Source: Channallabes apus (taxonomy: Eukaryota; Chordata; Actinopteri; Siluriformes; Clariidae). Taken from it: a DNA stretch of 64,000 nucleotides. Where the stretch lies: assembly GCA_030522415.1 (NCBI GenBank), contig CM060126.1, positions 3,093,833 to 3,157,832 of the forward strand, written 5' to 3'. The notes below the pieces were generated by a model. That model was not told where the DNA came from. It did no database searches and saw only the letters and a list, made by a program, of their open reading frames with translations. The position numbers and the translations under genes are program-made. Each line of letters begins with the position of its first letter. Position 1 is the stretch's first letter. Shown here in pieces: positions 35,042-47,594 of the stretch.

Positions 35042-35345
35042 CACATATACACAAGCTTGGACAGGTTCCCAGATCAGAGGACAAACACTATATTAGCTTT
35101 GGGCTTCAATCAGATCAAAACGCACACTGGGAACCTTTGCTACTCCTGAAATGTCCTCTCATTAATGAAATAATTATAAGGGTTTCTGAGACAACCGTGC
35201 GTGTGTGTGGGTGGGGCGGATGAGGTCATGTTTTTATATCTTAGTGGGGACCAATTATTCCCACAAGTCTGACAGTCGTGACATTGTGGGGACCTTTTGC
35301 AGGTCCTCATAAGGGACACACTGGGGCAAAAAAACATTTTTTAGA
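34380..35345. repeat. Tandem composite repeat: (AC)n plus GAGGACCT-type unit
   Basis: Two units of about 200-250 bp follow each other (34580-34795, 34797-35050). Each has an AAGCTTG...CACTYAT start, a TTCCRTTGAT segment, TATGAGGACCT, TTTGGTCCTCCTGAGA and a terminal (AC)n. A related single segment with GTGGGGACC and GGTCCTCATAAGGG follows at 35245-35320. Confidence 0.8.
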
Positions 35346-35477
35346 ACAAGGTTAATGTTAAGCATTAATTAGCATTAATTAGACATGTTAATAATTATGT
35401 CAAAGGAGTGTGTGTGTGTGAAGAAATCCTTATAGATCGAATCAATCATTCCTGTCAAATCCTCAGTCCTAACATTA

Positions 35478-35550
35478 ACCCCCCCACCCACCCACCCCTC
35501 ACCCCCCCCCCCCCCCCCCCCGCTCCCACCCCGCCCCCACCCCTCTCTCT
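35478..35550. repeat. C-rich run
   Basis: A poly(C)-dominated tract with ACCC interruptions; the pure C run length may be unreliable in assembly. Confidence 0.85.
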
Positions 35551-35639
35551 CTGTAATGGCACTCAAGCTATTAAAAAGAGAACAGTCTCCATTCTCAGTC
35601 TATATGAAACATGAAACACTTCTCTCTCCTTCTCTATTG

Positions 35640-35815
35640 CTCTTTCTTCCTCTCTTACACACTTGCCCATATCCACACACACACACACACTTTTTTTCTT
35701 GCTGTCTTTTGTGCTTCATGCTGTTATTTCTGGATTTCTCCTTTGCCGTTGCCTCCGAGGGGAGTCAGCCAGAAGATCAAAGTTCCTGTTCCTCTGTGCA
35801 TTATGGATGAGCAGT

Positions 35816-35854
<39 letters not shown>

Positions 35855-35940
35855 TGGAAAAGACAACGCAGGAGGAAAGAAATGGATAGAAGAGAGATTG
35901 AATCCTCTTTAGAGCGAGAGAGAGAGAGAGAGAGAGAACA
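35640..35940. repeat. Microsatellites (CA)n, (TG)n, (GA)n
   Basis: (CA)n near 35676, (TG)n 35815-35840 running into (GA)n, and a further (GA)n near 35917-35938. All open frames here are repeat-driven. Confidence 0.85.
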
Positions 35941-35949
35941 GGGATACGG

Positions 35950-36836
35950 GTCATAAAAAACAGCCAACAGCTCATTATAGAAGAAAATAAAGTAGCATTT
36001 CTAGTCTGAACATAATAGCAACCTCAGGGGTGGGGGATGGGGGAATTCATGAAGAAACATAATACGAAATGTCGTTTTCCATACATAAAAAAAAAATAAT
36101 AATAATGCAGCTAAAAAGTTCACAATGCATTATACTGTATCACACAGGACTGCATTCCTTTACATTAGTGCATGTGACATCTAGTGTAGCTTATCTAATA
36201 TTTCTTAATATAAAATTGCAACAAACCTGTAACGCATCAGATAATCAACACAATCGAAACCCAACATTAAACTAATCTTAGATTAATCATTAATTAATTA
36301 AATGATTAGAAGATGCACAATCGTTACAAGTTGTCCGGAGATGGTGATGGAATGAGTCTCCAGTGTCAGTGCTTTGTAATGCTTAGTAAGAATTCTGAAA
36401 GAAAGGTTTAACCGTTTTATGTTTCCCTGTAACATAAACTTGCAGTCGGAAAGCAATAATTAAAGGCTGGTGAGGGAAATATGTGATTGATCAGCGTTAT
36501 TGTTTTTGCAAGTCTCCCACAATATTAAACACAACTATAAAGGAAAAAAATACAGTGCTTTTTTTTTTTTTTTTTTTAATCTTGGAATGTAACAGTAAAT
36601 GTGCTTCATCACACCACAATTTATTGTAAATTGATCTTAACATACAGTACAGCGTAAACAAGGATTAAATGTAGGAGTAAAAGCTTTTAACTTTTAAAAC
36701 CGAGCAACAGGATAAATTGCATTTTATTTCATTTTACTGTAAAATGAATAAAAAATGGGTCACACAGGCCAAGAAATAGCACAGATACACATATGATCAC
36801 ATGTTATGGTTGTTTTACCTGTTTCTATGACCAATC

Positions 36837-36874
<38 letters not shown>

Positions 36875-37075
36875 ATAAAAGAATTTGGTCAGTTCTATTT
36901 GACATACTGTATCTGAAAGCTCAAATGAACAGACTGATGATTGACACTTCCCACGTTGACACAAACTGGCAGAACTTCCGATAAGCAGGCGGTTTATTTA
37001 TTTATTTATTTGTCTGTCAATAATTTGCAAGGTATTGCCATAGATACATGCTGCTTGAGTTTTAAGGGGTTATGA
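35950..37075. other. AT-rich DNA, no recognised gene; (ATT)n near 36840-36875
   Basis: Short simple repeats only. Confidence 0.5.
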
Positions 37076-37078
37076 CAC

Positions 37079-37320
37079 AGTTAGGGGAGTCGCTCCACCT
37101 CTTGGAAGTCACATCAGTCTCTGTCGGAGCCACGTAGGTCTCTGGGTGAGTCACATCTGTCTCTGGGGGACTCACTCCATCTGAAAGGGAGTCACATCTG
37201 TCTCTAAGAGAGTCACTTAATCTTTGAGGAGTCACTTCATCTCCGCGAGGTGGGGGTCATATCTGTCTCTGAAGGAGTCCCTCCACCTCTGGGGAGTCAC
37301 ACTCGTTTCTGGATGCGGAA
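37079..37320 (+). repeat. Short minisatellite with GGAGTCAC-CTGTCTCTG units
   Basis: About eight diverged units of roughly 28-33 bp resemble GGGAGTCACATCTGTCTCTG. It is not similar to the array at 7260-8060. Confidence 0.82.
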
Positions 37321-38124
37321 ATTCAGCTCTTTAAATTCTCTAGGCTGATAACAGTCGTATTCTTAGCACATCAACGGTTATCTATTTTGGTCTAAAATCT
37401 CCTCCCAAATAACAGCATCGTGTGCCCCCAGATGGTTCTGCAAACTTGGGAAAGCTGAAACATCACTTTCTCTAAATTTACCAACACAAAATATTTTTTA
37501 GCAATGATTTTTGTCAGACACGTCAAATCTAGTTAAAGAGAGTCCCCACAGTGCCGTATTTAGCTCAGGCTAAAGCTGCCTGGTTGGTCTAATTTTATCA
37601 GCTGTACAGGATCATCAAGGAAACCTGCCAGGGGAGAGTGCTGCTGATGCAAAAAAACATCTGTATCTCACTCAGGGCATAGAAAAAGATAATGTATGTC
37701 CTTTAGTTTTTGACAAACTACCTCTTCAGTGTGGGCCAAAAGTTGCTCATGTCTAAAGAACACTGAGCAAGTCATGACTTGACAATCTTGACAGCACAGA
37801 TTTCAGTTTCTCACATTTTCTTGACTGACATACTGTAGCTTCACCATGGACACTGCAGGGACTCTGCTTCATATCTGGATGTGTGCCACTAAACCGCCGT
37901 GCCAGCCATTTGTTCGTCTGGTACCATGTGTGTGATTTACCCATAAGGAAAGTTTTTCTTACTGAACAAGCGTGAAACTTATATACTGTTAAAAAAAATT
38001 TAAAAATACACATGCAGCGTTGATCAGAGTGCTAGTTTATTTTTGTATGATTTTTAGTTGCTGTCTGTTTCAGAACTACGCGTTTAGGTCTAGCTAGCTA
38101 GTTTTAAAATACCGGAGTACCTTG

Positions 38125-38600
38125 TACAGCGTTACCGCGATATACAGTACGAATTTAATCCATTCTGGAGACGAGTTCTTAAGGCAAAATTTCGTATTGC
38201 GAAACGCATTTTCCCATAAGAAATAATGTACATGCAAAACATTTAGAAAAGACGTAAAGAAGCAAATAAATATACATGAAACCTCACTTAACCTTAATTT
38301 ATGATGCTTCCTGTCACTGGCTGTTTAAAAAAAAAAAAAATGAAACTGAAAGTGGCTCCGTTTTTGTCTTGCTACCGTCCATGATAAGATTCTTGGGACC
38401 CGTGATGCTACAGTTTGTCTTCACTAAAATTTGCACAAAAAAAAAAAAAAAAACAGACATACACAAAAACTTGCTTCGTTTGGCTTTCTTAACTTTTTTC
38501 CAAATATTAGAAAGAAGGCTTTTGCAAGAGCAAATCCAGAGAGTTAGCATCAGCTACGTACAGTCCAGTCATGAGAATGCTAACTGGATCATATAACAAA
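38125..38600. mobile_element. Tigger/pogo-like transposon relic
   Basis: GTACGAATTTAATCCATTCT and CATTTTCCCATAAGAAATAA are typical of Tigger-like termini. TTCTTGGGACCCGTGATGCT, with a nearby CTACAG, matches in the other copy at 54190-54230. Confidence 0.6.
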
Positions 38601-38748
38601 ATGTAAAGGGAATACAAGCGGTGATATAAATACACACATTGTACTGTAAGTGATAAGATGTTAAAACATTCAGATATATTAGCTGATTAGCCTCAGAGCT
38701 GACGATGACAGCAGTGAATCAGATTTGTGAGTTTCAGGCGAACCTGTA

Positions 38749-40728
38749 CACTGTAAAAAGTGGGACTGGGCTGAATTAACAACTGTTAAATTAATATTAG
38801 TAACAAGTACATAATAAAATTTACTTACTGCATTCTGGAGTCAAATTAAGCTGATTTAAACAAATGCTGATTATTTATTAATTTCCATTTCAAGTTAATT
38901 TCTTTCAGTTTAAAATCAGCGAGGAAAAGATGAGGAAATTTTAATAACATTTTCCTGGCCGTGTCAAAATCTAATTAAAAAAAAAATTTACTCATTTAGA
39001 GAGACTAGATTCTACTGCCATGCAATTTCAGCCCAAGTTTTTACATCCAGACAGACCAGGTGCGACATGCTGCAGGATCTGCATTTTTCTTAATGTGAGA
39101 TTTCAAATTCAAATTTTATTTGTCACTTTATTTGAGATTTGTTTAGTTAGTAATTTTTTAGCAATTAAATTTTTTTTTTACAGAGAGTTGTGAAATATAC
39201 AATTGTATTGTGTGGTTAAATTCATTTAAGCTACAGGTATTTCCTCTCAGTCTGCTCTGTTTTTATTTGGCTAAAAGTCGGGCTTAGCATGGTAGTTAGT
39301 TCGGTGTGTGAATTTTATTACAATGTGCGTTATATAGTATATAATATTCTTTAGGCCTTGTTCACACGGGCGTTAAAATCGACCGTTTTTCTGCCGTTCG
39401 TAGCGTCCGGTGATCGCGGATGAAGCGCAGAGGGTTTTATAGGACTCACTGACGGTTTTCACTTGGGCTTTGGTGACATGCGTTTGTCCGACTGCGCGTT
39501 TATACGGTGTTAAAAAAACGTTGCATGCAGCTTTTTCTTGGCGTTCAAATCCCAACGAACGCAAGGAAACCGCGTCTAGTTCGTTTTCTCCGCGACCATT
39601 TTACGCTTCGGAGGACCGGATATATCCCATGATCCTACAGGCTATACAGAGGGAAATGCGGAAAAAAGGCACAAATAAAATGCTTAAAAAATAAAACTTG
39701 CGCGGAAATGTTCACATTTCTTCAGCTCGTTCGTTTATTCAAAAATTTAACGCCCGTGTGAACAAGGCCTTAAAGAAGCAGTTGGGCTAGTCAATGTTTC
39801 AGAGTGTTAGCGTTAGCTTCCCCTCCCCCACTTTAACAAGTGATTAGCTGACCTTAACACTGAGTGTCTGACTGCTCTAGAAGTGAGTAATTACAGTAAC
39901 TTTATAAAGATTTACATTTTGTGTTTTGAATTGAGCTCAATACAAACTATTAAATTAAAGGGGACGCGTGTAGTAACAGAATATTGTATGTTTCTTTATG
40001 ATGAATATGACCCGCCTTTGTAACAGTCTCATAATGCAGTTTGCTAGTTTTAATGTTAAAATAAAAACTCTTGATACATGCAGTTTTGAAGTATTTGCAT
40101 TTGAAGTAAACAGTTACTGTCCATTTTACAAGCTTCTGATGCTGCAAAAATGTTGGACAATGTTTATCGTGTCTGCAAATAAATGTCAATGTTACAAATG
40201 TTAAATGCTATTCCTGTTGTTTTTATGTTAATCCAGCACAAACATTTAAGTAACTTAGAAATATTACAATTGTTTCAATGAAGTGACATCCAATATTATT
40301 GAGTAGATTTGATTTATAATTTAACTGTATTTCAGGTTCACTTAAATATTTAATAGTTAGTCAATTTCTCTCAAATATTCAATAAAAATAAATCTCTTCC
40401 AGATTTCTCTCAGATATTCATTGAATGTAACACATTTTTTTTAGTAAACGTAAAACTGTTTTCCTTAAAATGATTTAATTTAGCTTTAAATATTTATGCT
40501 GAATACATTATATTTTCGACAGTTAATATTAAATCCAACACAATAAAAGACTTGATTTAATTTAAAATTAAATATATATATTGTCTTACATTTAAATAAT
40601 TTATTCTGTTTCTTACTCATTATTATAGTAGTAAAATTTACTCAAATATATTGCCATAAGTTGCCATAGGTGTCACTTTGTTGCCATAATTTTTTTTGAC
40701 TAAACCCTAGGTCAGATTTTTTACAGTG
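38749..40728. mobile_element. Possible TA-flanked DNA transposon (MITE-like) holding a Harbinger element
   Basis: CACTGTAAAAA at 38749 and TTTTTACAGTG ending at 40728 are inverted repeats with TA on both outsides. The interior is AT-rich and non-coding. The short termini could pair by chance over this distance, so this is tentative. Confidence 0.4.
39354..39769. mobile_element. PIF/Harbinger-type MITE
   Basis: The ends are perfect 24-bp inverted repeats beginning GGCCTTGTTCACACGGGCGT. A TTA trinucleotide flanks both sides (39351-39353, 39770-39772), the Harbinger target. Length is 416 bp, and the interior is CpG-rich and non-coding. The perfect termini suggest a fairly recent copy. Confidence 0.9.
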
Positions 40729-41046
40729 TATAAGAAAACGCTCTTTTCCACAAATATCCTGCAGAGGTACAGTATGAGCTTCTGTCTCAGAGTCCTGATT
40801 GGAATGAAAGATAATGATGATAGCAATTTGTGATGCAAATGAAATGAGTTTATCTTCTTAGCCAACATGTTAAGTCAGCTAATTAGCACCTGACAAGCGC
40901 ATGTGCCAAGCGATGCCCTAACGCCTGCTAAATGCGTCTATTACGAAAAGTTACTCATTATGACACAACTACATACTGTACATGTGGTGCTATCTGGATT
41001 GTAATTAAGGGCAATAATTTAACACTTAGCAAGATTTGTAGCATAC

Positions 41047-41048
<2 letters not shown>

Positions 41049-41109
<61 letters not shown>
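41049..41109. repeat. (TG)n microsatellite
   Basis: A pure TG run of about 60 bases. A further (CA)n lies at 41366-41400. Confidence 0.95.
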
Positions 41110-41113
<4 letters not shown>

Positions 41114-41363
41114 GTATAGTATTAATGTGTATAAGTATGTCTTGCTGTTTGGTGAATCACATTGACTTGAGTGTTAGTCGAGCATAGCTAAGAGCGCCTG
41201 CTTCAACATCTGCTGTATACAAACACACACAAACACACATACACACACACACACACACACACTTAACCAAATTCATTTGTCAAAATTAAACTAGAGCATA
41301 TGGTGACCGTCCCAGGATATGAATAATTTTTAATCATGCTTCAGTGTTTAGGCCAACGTGCGT

Positions 41364-41403
<40 letters not shown>

Positions 41404-41634
41404 ACACCCCAGAATTAATGTCCGTTTCTTTTTGTTGTCCTTGACCTGGACAAATGCCAGCGGGCATGCACACACAAACACATTCACATGTCAAAATGTG
41501 TGTGTGTGTGTGTGTTATCTTGTCAGCTTTGAATGATGAGAACATACACTGTCTACACTCTCTCTAACACATGGACAAAGCATGTACACAGTTGTTTACA
41601 CTGTATAAACTGCTTTTACAATGCTTACCTCATC

Positions 41635-41835
41635 ACTGATAGATTCTGAATTCTGATTGGTCAAAAAGTGTTGCTGAATTTTCTGTAACAGCTGCTTTGA
41701 CGGTCATAGGTTCATAGAAATGAACTCTATTACTCGTAATAGGCAACGTTATTGTTTCTATTACAGGGTCTTGTTCTACTGTACATAAAGGAGTCTCTAT
41801 TATCACGCTCTGTAACAGTTAGATATAAAGCTGTA
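41635..41835. repeat. Probable MITE-like repeat
   Basis: CTGATTGGTCAAAAAGTGTT and TCTGTAACAGCTGCTTTGAC resemble a common fish repeat I recall, but the ends cannot be set. Confidence 0.35.
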
Positions 41836-41855
41836 ACATAAAATTTTCTGACATC

Positions 41856-42405
41856 TAGAGGTAGAAGGTAACTAAGTATATTTACTCTGTAACTGTATTT
41901 AGATACAGATTACACCTATACATACTTTACTTGAGTAGTTTTATTAGTGGATACTTTTTACTCCACTACATCCTACAACAAAAATCTGTACTTTCTAATT
42001 CACTACTTTTCTGCATGGCATTGCATTATATAATGGGAATGTAGTACTTGAAGCGGTAATATCACCATCTGCTAAGTATTATGCACAATCACATGATTTG
42101 CCTTCCCTCTTAATAATGTAGCAGGTGTTTGAGACAAGTGGAGACAGTAATGAAACAGGATGTTAACTGTGTGAAGAGTGAGGGAGAAAGAGAGAGACTC
42201 TTTTACTACAACTTAAAGGCTACTGTGAGCGAATACAAGCACATTTGCTACTGGAGTAAACTTGAACTTGAAGTTCAGTACTTTTGTACATTTACTCAAG
42301 GACAATAAAATATGGAAGGATTTGACTTTTACTTTAGTAATATTTTACTTTTGATCTCACTACTTTTATCAAAGTACAGGCTTTGTGTACCTTGCCTGGC
42401 GAACA
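41856..42405. mobile_element. hAT MITE, related to 25424-25729
   Basis: It begins CTAGAGGTAGAAGGTAACTA and ends TACAGGCTTTGTGTACCTTG. Internal TTTTTACTCCACTACAT and GCATGGCATTGCATTATATA match the copy near 25.5 kb. No target duplication is visible. Confidence 0.65.
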
Positions 42406-42922
42406 CAAGCTACAAAGAAAAGTAGTGGCTGGTAAACGAGTGACAATGTATAGCTGTTGTACTGTAAAAGTAACAGGAGGTCACTTGTTTCCCAGATTTT
42501 CCTTAACATTAAACAAAACTACAAAGGCATAAAATGTATGGTCTTTTTAAATCTTTGGCAAATAGCTCTAAGAGGAATTTAAAAAAAACTTTTGGACATG
42601 TGGTGTTAGGAACATAAAAAATGTTGGTGTAGTAACAGTAAATCTTAAAGTCTACAGTCGTTTATTTTTTCTCTTATAAACCTCATCATACATGGATAAG
42701 TAGAATGATGATGGATTAACCAAGCTACAGTAGCTCATTCTCCAAAATTATTGAACTTCATCTGCTTCTAAAAATTCTAGTATGAGATGCTATATATACA
42801 TACAGTACTGTACATGTAACATAACATAAATTGCAGACACTTGCTACTGTAGCTAAACATAATTAAAAGGAATTGTTGATAGTTTATCCTCTTGAAACAT
42901 GCAAGTCAGTAGAATCTGAGTA

Positions 42923-43215
42923 TTCATTCATTCATTCATTCATTTTCTATACCGCTTAATCCTGTGTTCAGGGTCGCGGGGACCTGGAGCCTATCCCAGG
43001 AGACTTCGGGCACTAGGCGGGGTACACCCTGGACAGGGTGCCAATCCATCGCAGGGCACACACACATACACACACTCACACACTACGGGCAATTTAGGAA
43101 CGCCAATTAGCCTAACCTGCATATCTTTGGACTGTGGGAGGAAACCGGAGTACCCGGAGGAAACCCACCAAGCACGGGGAGAACATGCATACTCCATGCA
43201 CACAGAGACGGGAAT
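42923..43215 (-). repeat. V-SINE/DANA-type SINE, head-truncated
   Basis: The (ATTC)n tail at 42923-42943 is followed by TTTTCTATACCGCTTAATCC, CTGGAGCCTATCCCAGGAGA and GGGAGAACATGCATACTCCA. It stops at GGAATCGAGCTG before the tRNA-like head. Confidence 0.9.
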
Positions 43216-43499
43216 CGAGCTGGAGAACCTGAGTAAACTTCTTAAAAGTTTTCGTACCGTAATAATGAAGGATTACTCATCCCTAGTGGCAAGTCACTGC
43301 AGGACCAAAGGATATCACTTCCACTTCTGTTAGCATTGCTAGTCGTTGCTATGGCAGCACTGAACTGCGGAAGAGCTCATCTGCACTCCAAGGAACTTAA
43401 CAACCCCTTCGGAGTAAATTTCCACCTTCAAACGTTTACATTACTGTTGAATATCAATGTACTGGCATCCCATCTGCGAGTGTGTTTTTATTGGTTTGT

Positions 43500-43782
43500 G
43501 TTAATGATTTCCTGAGGACCTGCTCCCATATCGACATTGTGGGGAACTTCTTTAAACGAGATATTCCTTTACAAATCTGAATTACTTTTTAGATAGACAT
43601 TCCTGTTGCTTTTAGAGCATTTTTTTTGGTTCTCTAGGTCCTCATAACATGTCCTCGTAAGGTCATGTTTACAAGAACGTGTGTGTGTGGATGTGTGCGC
43701 ACGTGACACCTTGTGCTGGACGAATGTGCTGCGTGGGAGTGAAAATGACAGAACATCCCAATTAATTATGACACACACACAC

Positions 43783-43826
<44 letters not shown>

Positions 43827-43850
43827 ATACACACACAGCCTGCGGGCAAA
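43500..43850. repeat. GGACCT-type segment with (CA)n
   Basis: GAGGACCTGC, CATTGTGGGGAAC and TAGGTCCTCATAACATG match the composite repeat at 34.6-35.3 kb. They are followed by (CA)n at about 43771-43836. Confidence 0.7.
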
Positions 43851-43915
43851 CTGTTAGTGTGTGTCAGATCTCACCATGTCCACTCTTACACACAATCACA
43901 GAAACACCTCACTGC

Positions 43916-43917
<2 letters not shown>

Positions 43918-43959
<42 letters not shown>
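43918..43959. repeat. (CT)n microsatellite
   Basis: A pure CT run. Confidence 0.95.
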
Positions 43960-43963
<4 letters not shown>

Positions 43964-44238
43964 GTTCATTTCTCTTTGTTGTTTAACCATTATTTGTAAT
44001 CCTTTCATGTATAAGGCATCAATCACACAGGAATTGTGTTTTTGTAGCCTTGTTACATTACATCAGAGTAACATTTGGCTGGTCCGCACAAGGAAAGTTG
44101 CTCTGTTTAGTTGAAAAGTTTAAATAAAATAACAAAATTAATAAAAAATTTACTGAATAAAATGAAATTAATAAAATGTAGTAAATAAAATAAAAAGGCA
44201 GTTTTAAAATGATACTTTTACCTTTATACCTTTACAGT

Positions 44239-44240
<2 letters not shown>

Positions 44241-44287
<47 letters not shown>
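44241..44287. repeat. (GT)n microsatellite
   Basis: A pure GT run. Confidence 0.95.
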
Positions 44288-44289
<2 letters not shown>

Positions 44290-44299
44290 CAAAGAGAAC

Positions 44300-45440
44300 A
44301 AAAAATCTCCATGGACCAAAACGAAGGAGAGATTGATCTGTTCTGAGTGACGGGGCTAGAAAGCGAAACCACCTCTACGTGAGCGAAGGAAAAAATTGAG
44401 CAAGAGATTTATGGAGTGAGAGAAAGAGAGAGTGTGTGTGGATCTAGATTTGTGTGTATGTATGTGCGTCTCTGTGAAAATGACGACACGGATGCCGGGT
44501 TTGATTGGCGTCTCCTTCCCTTCCATCATTTGTGTTTTTCGCCTTCTTTTCTTTTCCACCATTTGTCCTCCAGTCATGTTTTCTTTGTCCTTTCTTCTTC
44601 TCTCTGAAAGTGAGCGGATGACAATAAATGGGACACACATTGCACTAGCAGTGAGAAAAAAAGAAACAAAAGATAAAAGCTGAATCCTGAATGAGACTTC
44701 GGTCGTTTACGGTTAAAAAAGTCGAAAGTTTTACCGTGAAGTCACAGGCGTCTTAGAAACTGTAAGAGAATATTTTGACAGTTATTGTTATATGAACATC
44801 TGTTTAACAGGGAAAGTGTATGATTCATTTAATAGCATAGCTTTTTATACAAGAATTTGTGTTTTTAGTATACTTATTAATTTATAGTTATTTCTGATGT
44901 TATGTTATGACATGAGATTAAGTGAGATTACATTATTTCTTTCCTTTTTAATTAAAGAGACCAAAAACACATCTAGTCATGTTACAGCATGAACCTCCCT
45001 GTCCGAAATCAGAAAAAGTGGGGACTCCTTTCACAAACTTCTCCTTACGAAAAAATTATCTGTATCAACGATTGTACTTTTTTCTTCGAATTCTTAGAAT
45101 AACACAGTTACTGAAATCTGTTGATTCTAATCCTAAGATTTTGTGATCCATCATGTCCTTGTAAATAAGTTGTTACCATAGTAACACATGATGAAATCTA
45201 CGTGAAGTGCAACAAGATGGCGCATCGGCTAACTCAAAGTACTGCGTTATTGATATTTAAAATGCTAAACTGTGATCGTACAATTTTTACACAATACAAA
45301 CATATGCAATATTTTTAAAGGGAAAGAAAAATCACTCCTGTACATGATCTTTACATCACTCTGGCACTTAGAGTAAAATTAACAAGTGATACTTACAGTA
45401 AGTAAGAATTAATACTACGGTGCTAAAATTACTTAAAAAT
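44300..45440. other. No recognised gene
   Basis: Open frames at 44350-44680 have no splice support or known motif. No transposon ends are seen. Confidence 0.45.
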
Positions 45441-45457
45441 GAATTACTGGCCAAACT

Positions 45458-45836
45458 GGCGGCACGGTGGTGTAGTGGTTAGCACTGTCGCCTTGCACCT
45501 CCAGGGTCTGGGTTCGATTCCCCGGCCAGGCTCGATTCCCGTCTCTGTGTGCATGGAGTTTGCATGTTCTCCCCGTGCTTGGTGGGTTTCCTCCGGGTAC
45601 TCCGGTTTCCTCCTACAGTCCAAAGATATGCAGGTTAGGCTAATTGGCGTTCCTAAAATCCCCGTAGTGTGTGATTGGGTGTGTGACTGTGTGTATGTGT
45701 GTGTGCCCTGCGATGGATTGGCACCCTGTCCAGGGTGTACCCCGCCTAGTGCCCGAAGTCTCCTGGGATAGGCTCCAGGTCCCCCGCGACCCTGAACACA
45801 GGATTAAGCGGTATAGAAAATGAATGAATGAATGAA
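45458..45836 (+). repeat. Full-length V-SINE/DANA-type SINE with perfect 13-bp target duplication
   Basis: TACTGGCCAAACT occurs at 45445-45457 and 45837-45849, directly outside the element. The element starts GGCGGCACGGTGGTGTAGTG, carries the pol III-type B box GGGTTCGATTCCC, the conserved central block, and ends in (GAAT)n. It is the cleanest copy in the window and likely the youngest. Confidence 0.96.
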
Positions 45837-45849
45837 TACTGGCCAAACT

Positions 45850-46800
45850 TAACCAACCGCTTTGCTTGTTTTTCCTAAGGAAATGCAGTGAATAAAATGT
45901 TATCAAATGTAGCTTGTCTTATCTGCCTTCTGTTATGAAATGACTTCGCTCGGTCACACTGGCTTATCATACAGCAGGTTATCATACTGAGATTGCAAAC
46001 TAGTTTAGACATAAAAATGAACAATATACCAGGAAACTCTGCAAAGAGATAGAACTAGAGTTAGAACAAATTATAGTAGAAACAGACTTACTGTATCTTT
46101 GCTAAACTACTACCACCTTTAGGAGTGAAACAAAGCCGACGCATAACATACAGTAACTAGCGGACTAGCTTGTCATACATTTCGGTTTAAATGGCACTTT
46201 AGCGCTTTCACCTCTGGCTACTCAAAAGCCTCTTTAAATCTTTGCACACAGATTAAATCTTAAATATTTCGGCCCACTACCGATGCAGGTTTTTTTTTTT
46301 TACACATTGAAAACCAGATGCGAAAAGATCCGCTAACAGATCCGCTCATCATGTTAGCACTGTGCTAGCTTTAGTAGCTGTTTTTGTTGCCTGATTATCC
46401 CACTGAGCGAAGGAAGAGTAATGGGCTCGAGCATGGTCTAGCTTCACTGCTTCAACAACCCACTATCACCCATGGGATTGTGTGTGTGTGTATGTGTGTG
46501 TGTGTGTGTGGTGCCATTTTAGACGTCTTGTAAGTCATATTTTGTTTTATTTTACAATACAGCCAAATATAAGATCCAAGTCTCATTTGTGTGTGTGTGT
46601 GTGTGTGTGTAAGCTCTTCACACCAAAACCTCTCTGTGCCAACAAGCCATGGACTCCTGTTATTTTTTTTTATTTTTATTATTATTATTAATTTTTTAAT
46701 AATTTATTATTTTTTTTATTTATTAATTTTATTATTATTATTTTATTATTTTTATTTTTATTTTATTTATTTATTTATTTATTTATTTTTGTTACATTTC
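45850..46800. other. AT-rich DNA with simple repeats, no gene
   Basis: (GT)n near 46480-46510 and 46590-46611, then TTA/TTTAT-type low-complexity DNA at 46660-46795. Confidence 0.6.
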
Positions 46801-46804
46801 TTTC

Positions 46805-46888
46805 ATTTTTGTGAAGCTGCTTTGAGACAATGACCATTGTTAAAAGCGCTATAGAAATAAAATTGAATTGAATTGAATTGAATTGAAT
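46805..46888 (+). repeat. LINE-like 3' tail with (TTGAA)n
   Basis: GAAGCTGCTTTGAGACAATG, CCATTGTTAAAAGCGCTATA and then (ATTGA)n. The same tail occurs at 52990-53050 (+) and 63569-63660 (-). Confidence 0.75.
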
Positions 46889-46980
46889 TGTTAGTTGAGA
46901 TCTGAGGTGGAAGTCAAGGCAACACCTTGAGTGTCATGTCACAGCCTTACACCTAATTTCATGTGTAATATGATAATGTG

Positions 46981-46992
46981 GGGGGGGGGGGG
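46981..46992. repeat. poly(G) run
   Basis: Twelve G residues, followed by a short (AT)n; length may be unreliable. Confidence 0.8.
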
Positions 46993-47594
46993 TGATATAT
47001 ATATAGGTCATGTTACCCGAACTCAAACTCAGCTCATGATCTGAGTTTTTAGGAATGAAACGACTCGGTTGTCCTGCAGGGCATCCTGGGATTGACATGA
47101 GCCTTGACAGGATTGATAGGATTGTTATTCCTATAAACAAGCAGCAAGGGATTGTGTGATGGATGGAGAGGAAGACTCCCTGTGACACAACAGAACTGCT
47201 TCGCACTCGTTTACGAGAGACCTGTCAATCATTTTCTGGAGCATGTTACCCATAAAACCTAGCACGGGTAACTTTGAGCCTGAAGTTAATAAGTGCTGAG
47301 TGAGTCGTTTTACTGTTCCTCACTGACATCATGAGCATTTTCGGGTGACACTGTGTACAGTATAAGGGGCGTTCAAGTCAAACCGGGACTTTTGATTGCG
47401 AATCACTTGTTACACTAATGCACTTATTTAGATAAGTACACTATACAGTGTTTCACTAGTGCTTGGATAACATCAAGTTTTCTCATAGCCGTGATCAGAT
47501 GCAAAGCCATGATGGAACGGTGCTCGTTAAACCCAGCGACTCAACTGATTTGCTGAGAACGAGACAGGACATCGCAGTGATCCAAAAACTGATC

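Noticed and set aside
47366..47400. A mariner terminus (GGGGCGTTCAAGTCAAACCG)
   Set aside because: It resembles a remembered terminus, but no partner end or transposase was found nearby, so it is not listed as a feature.
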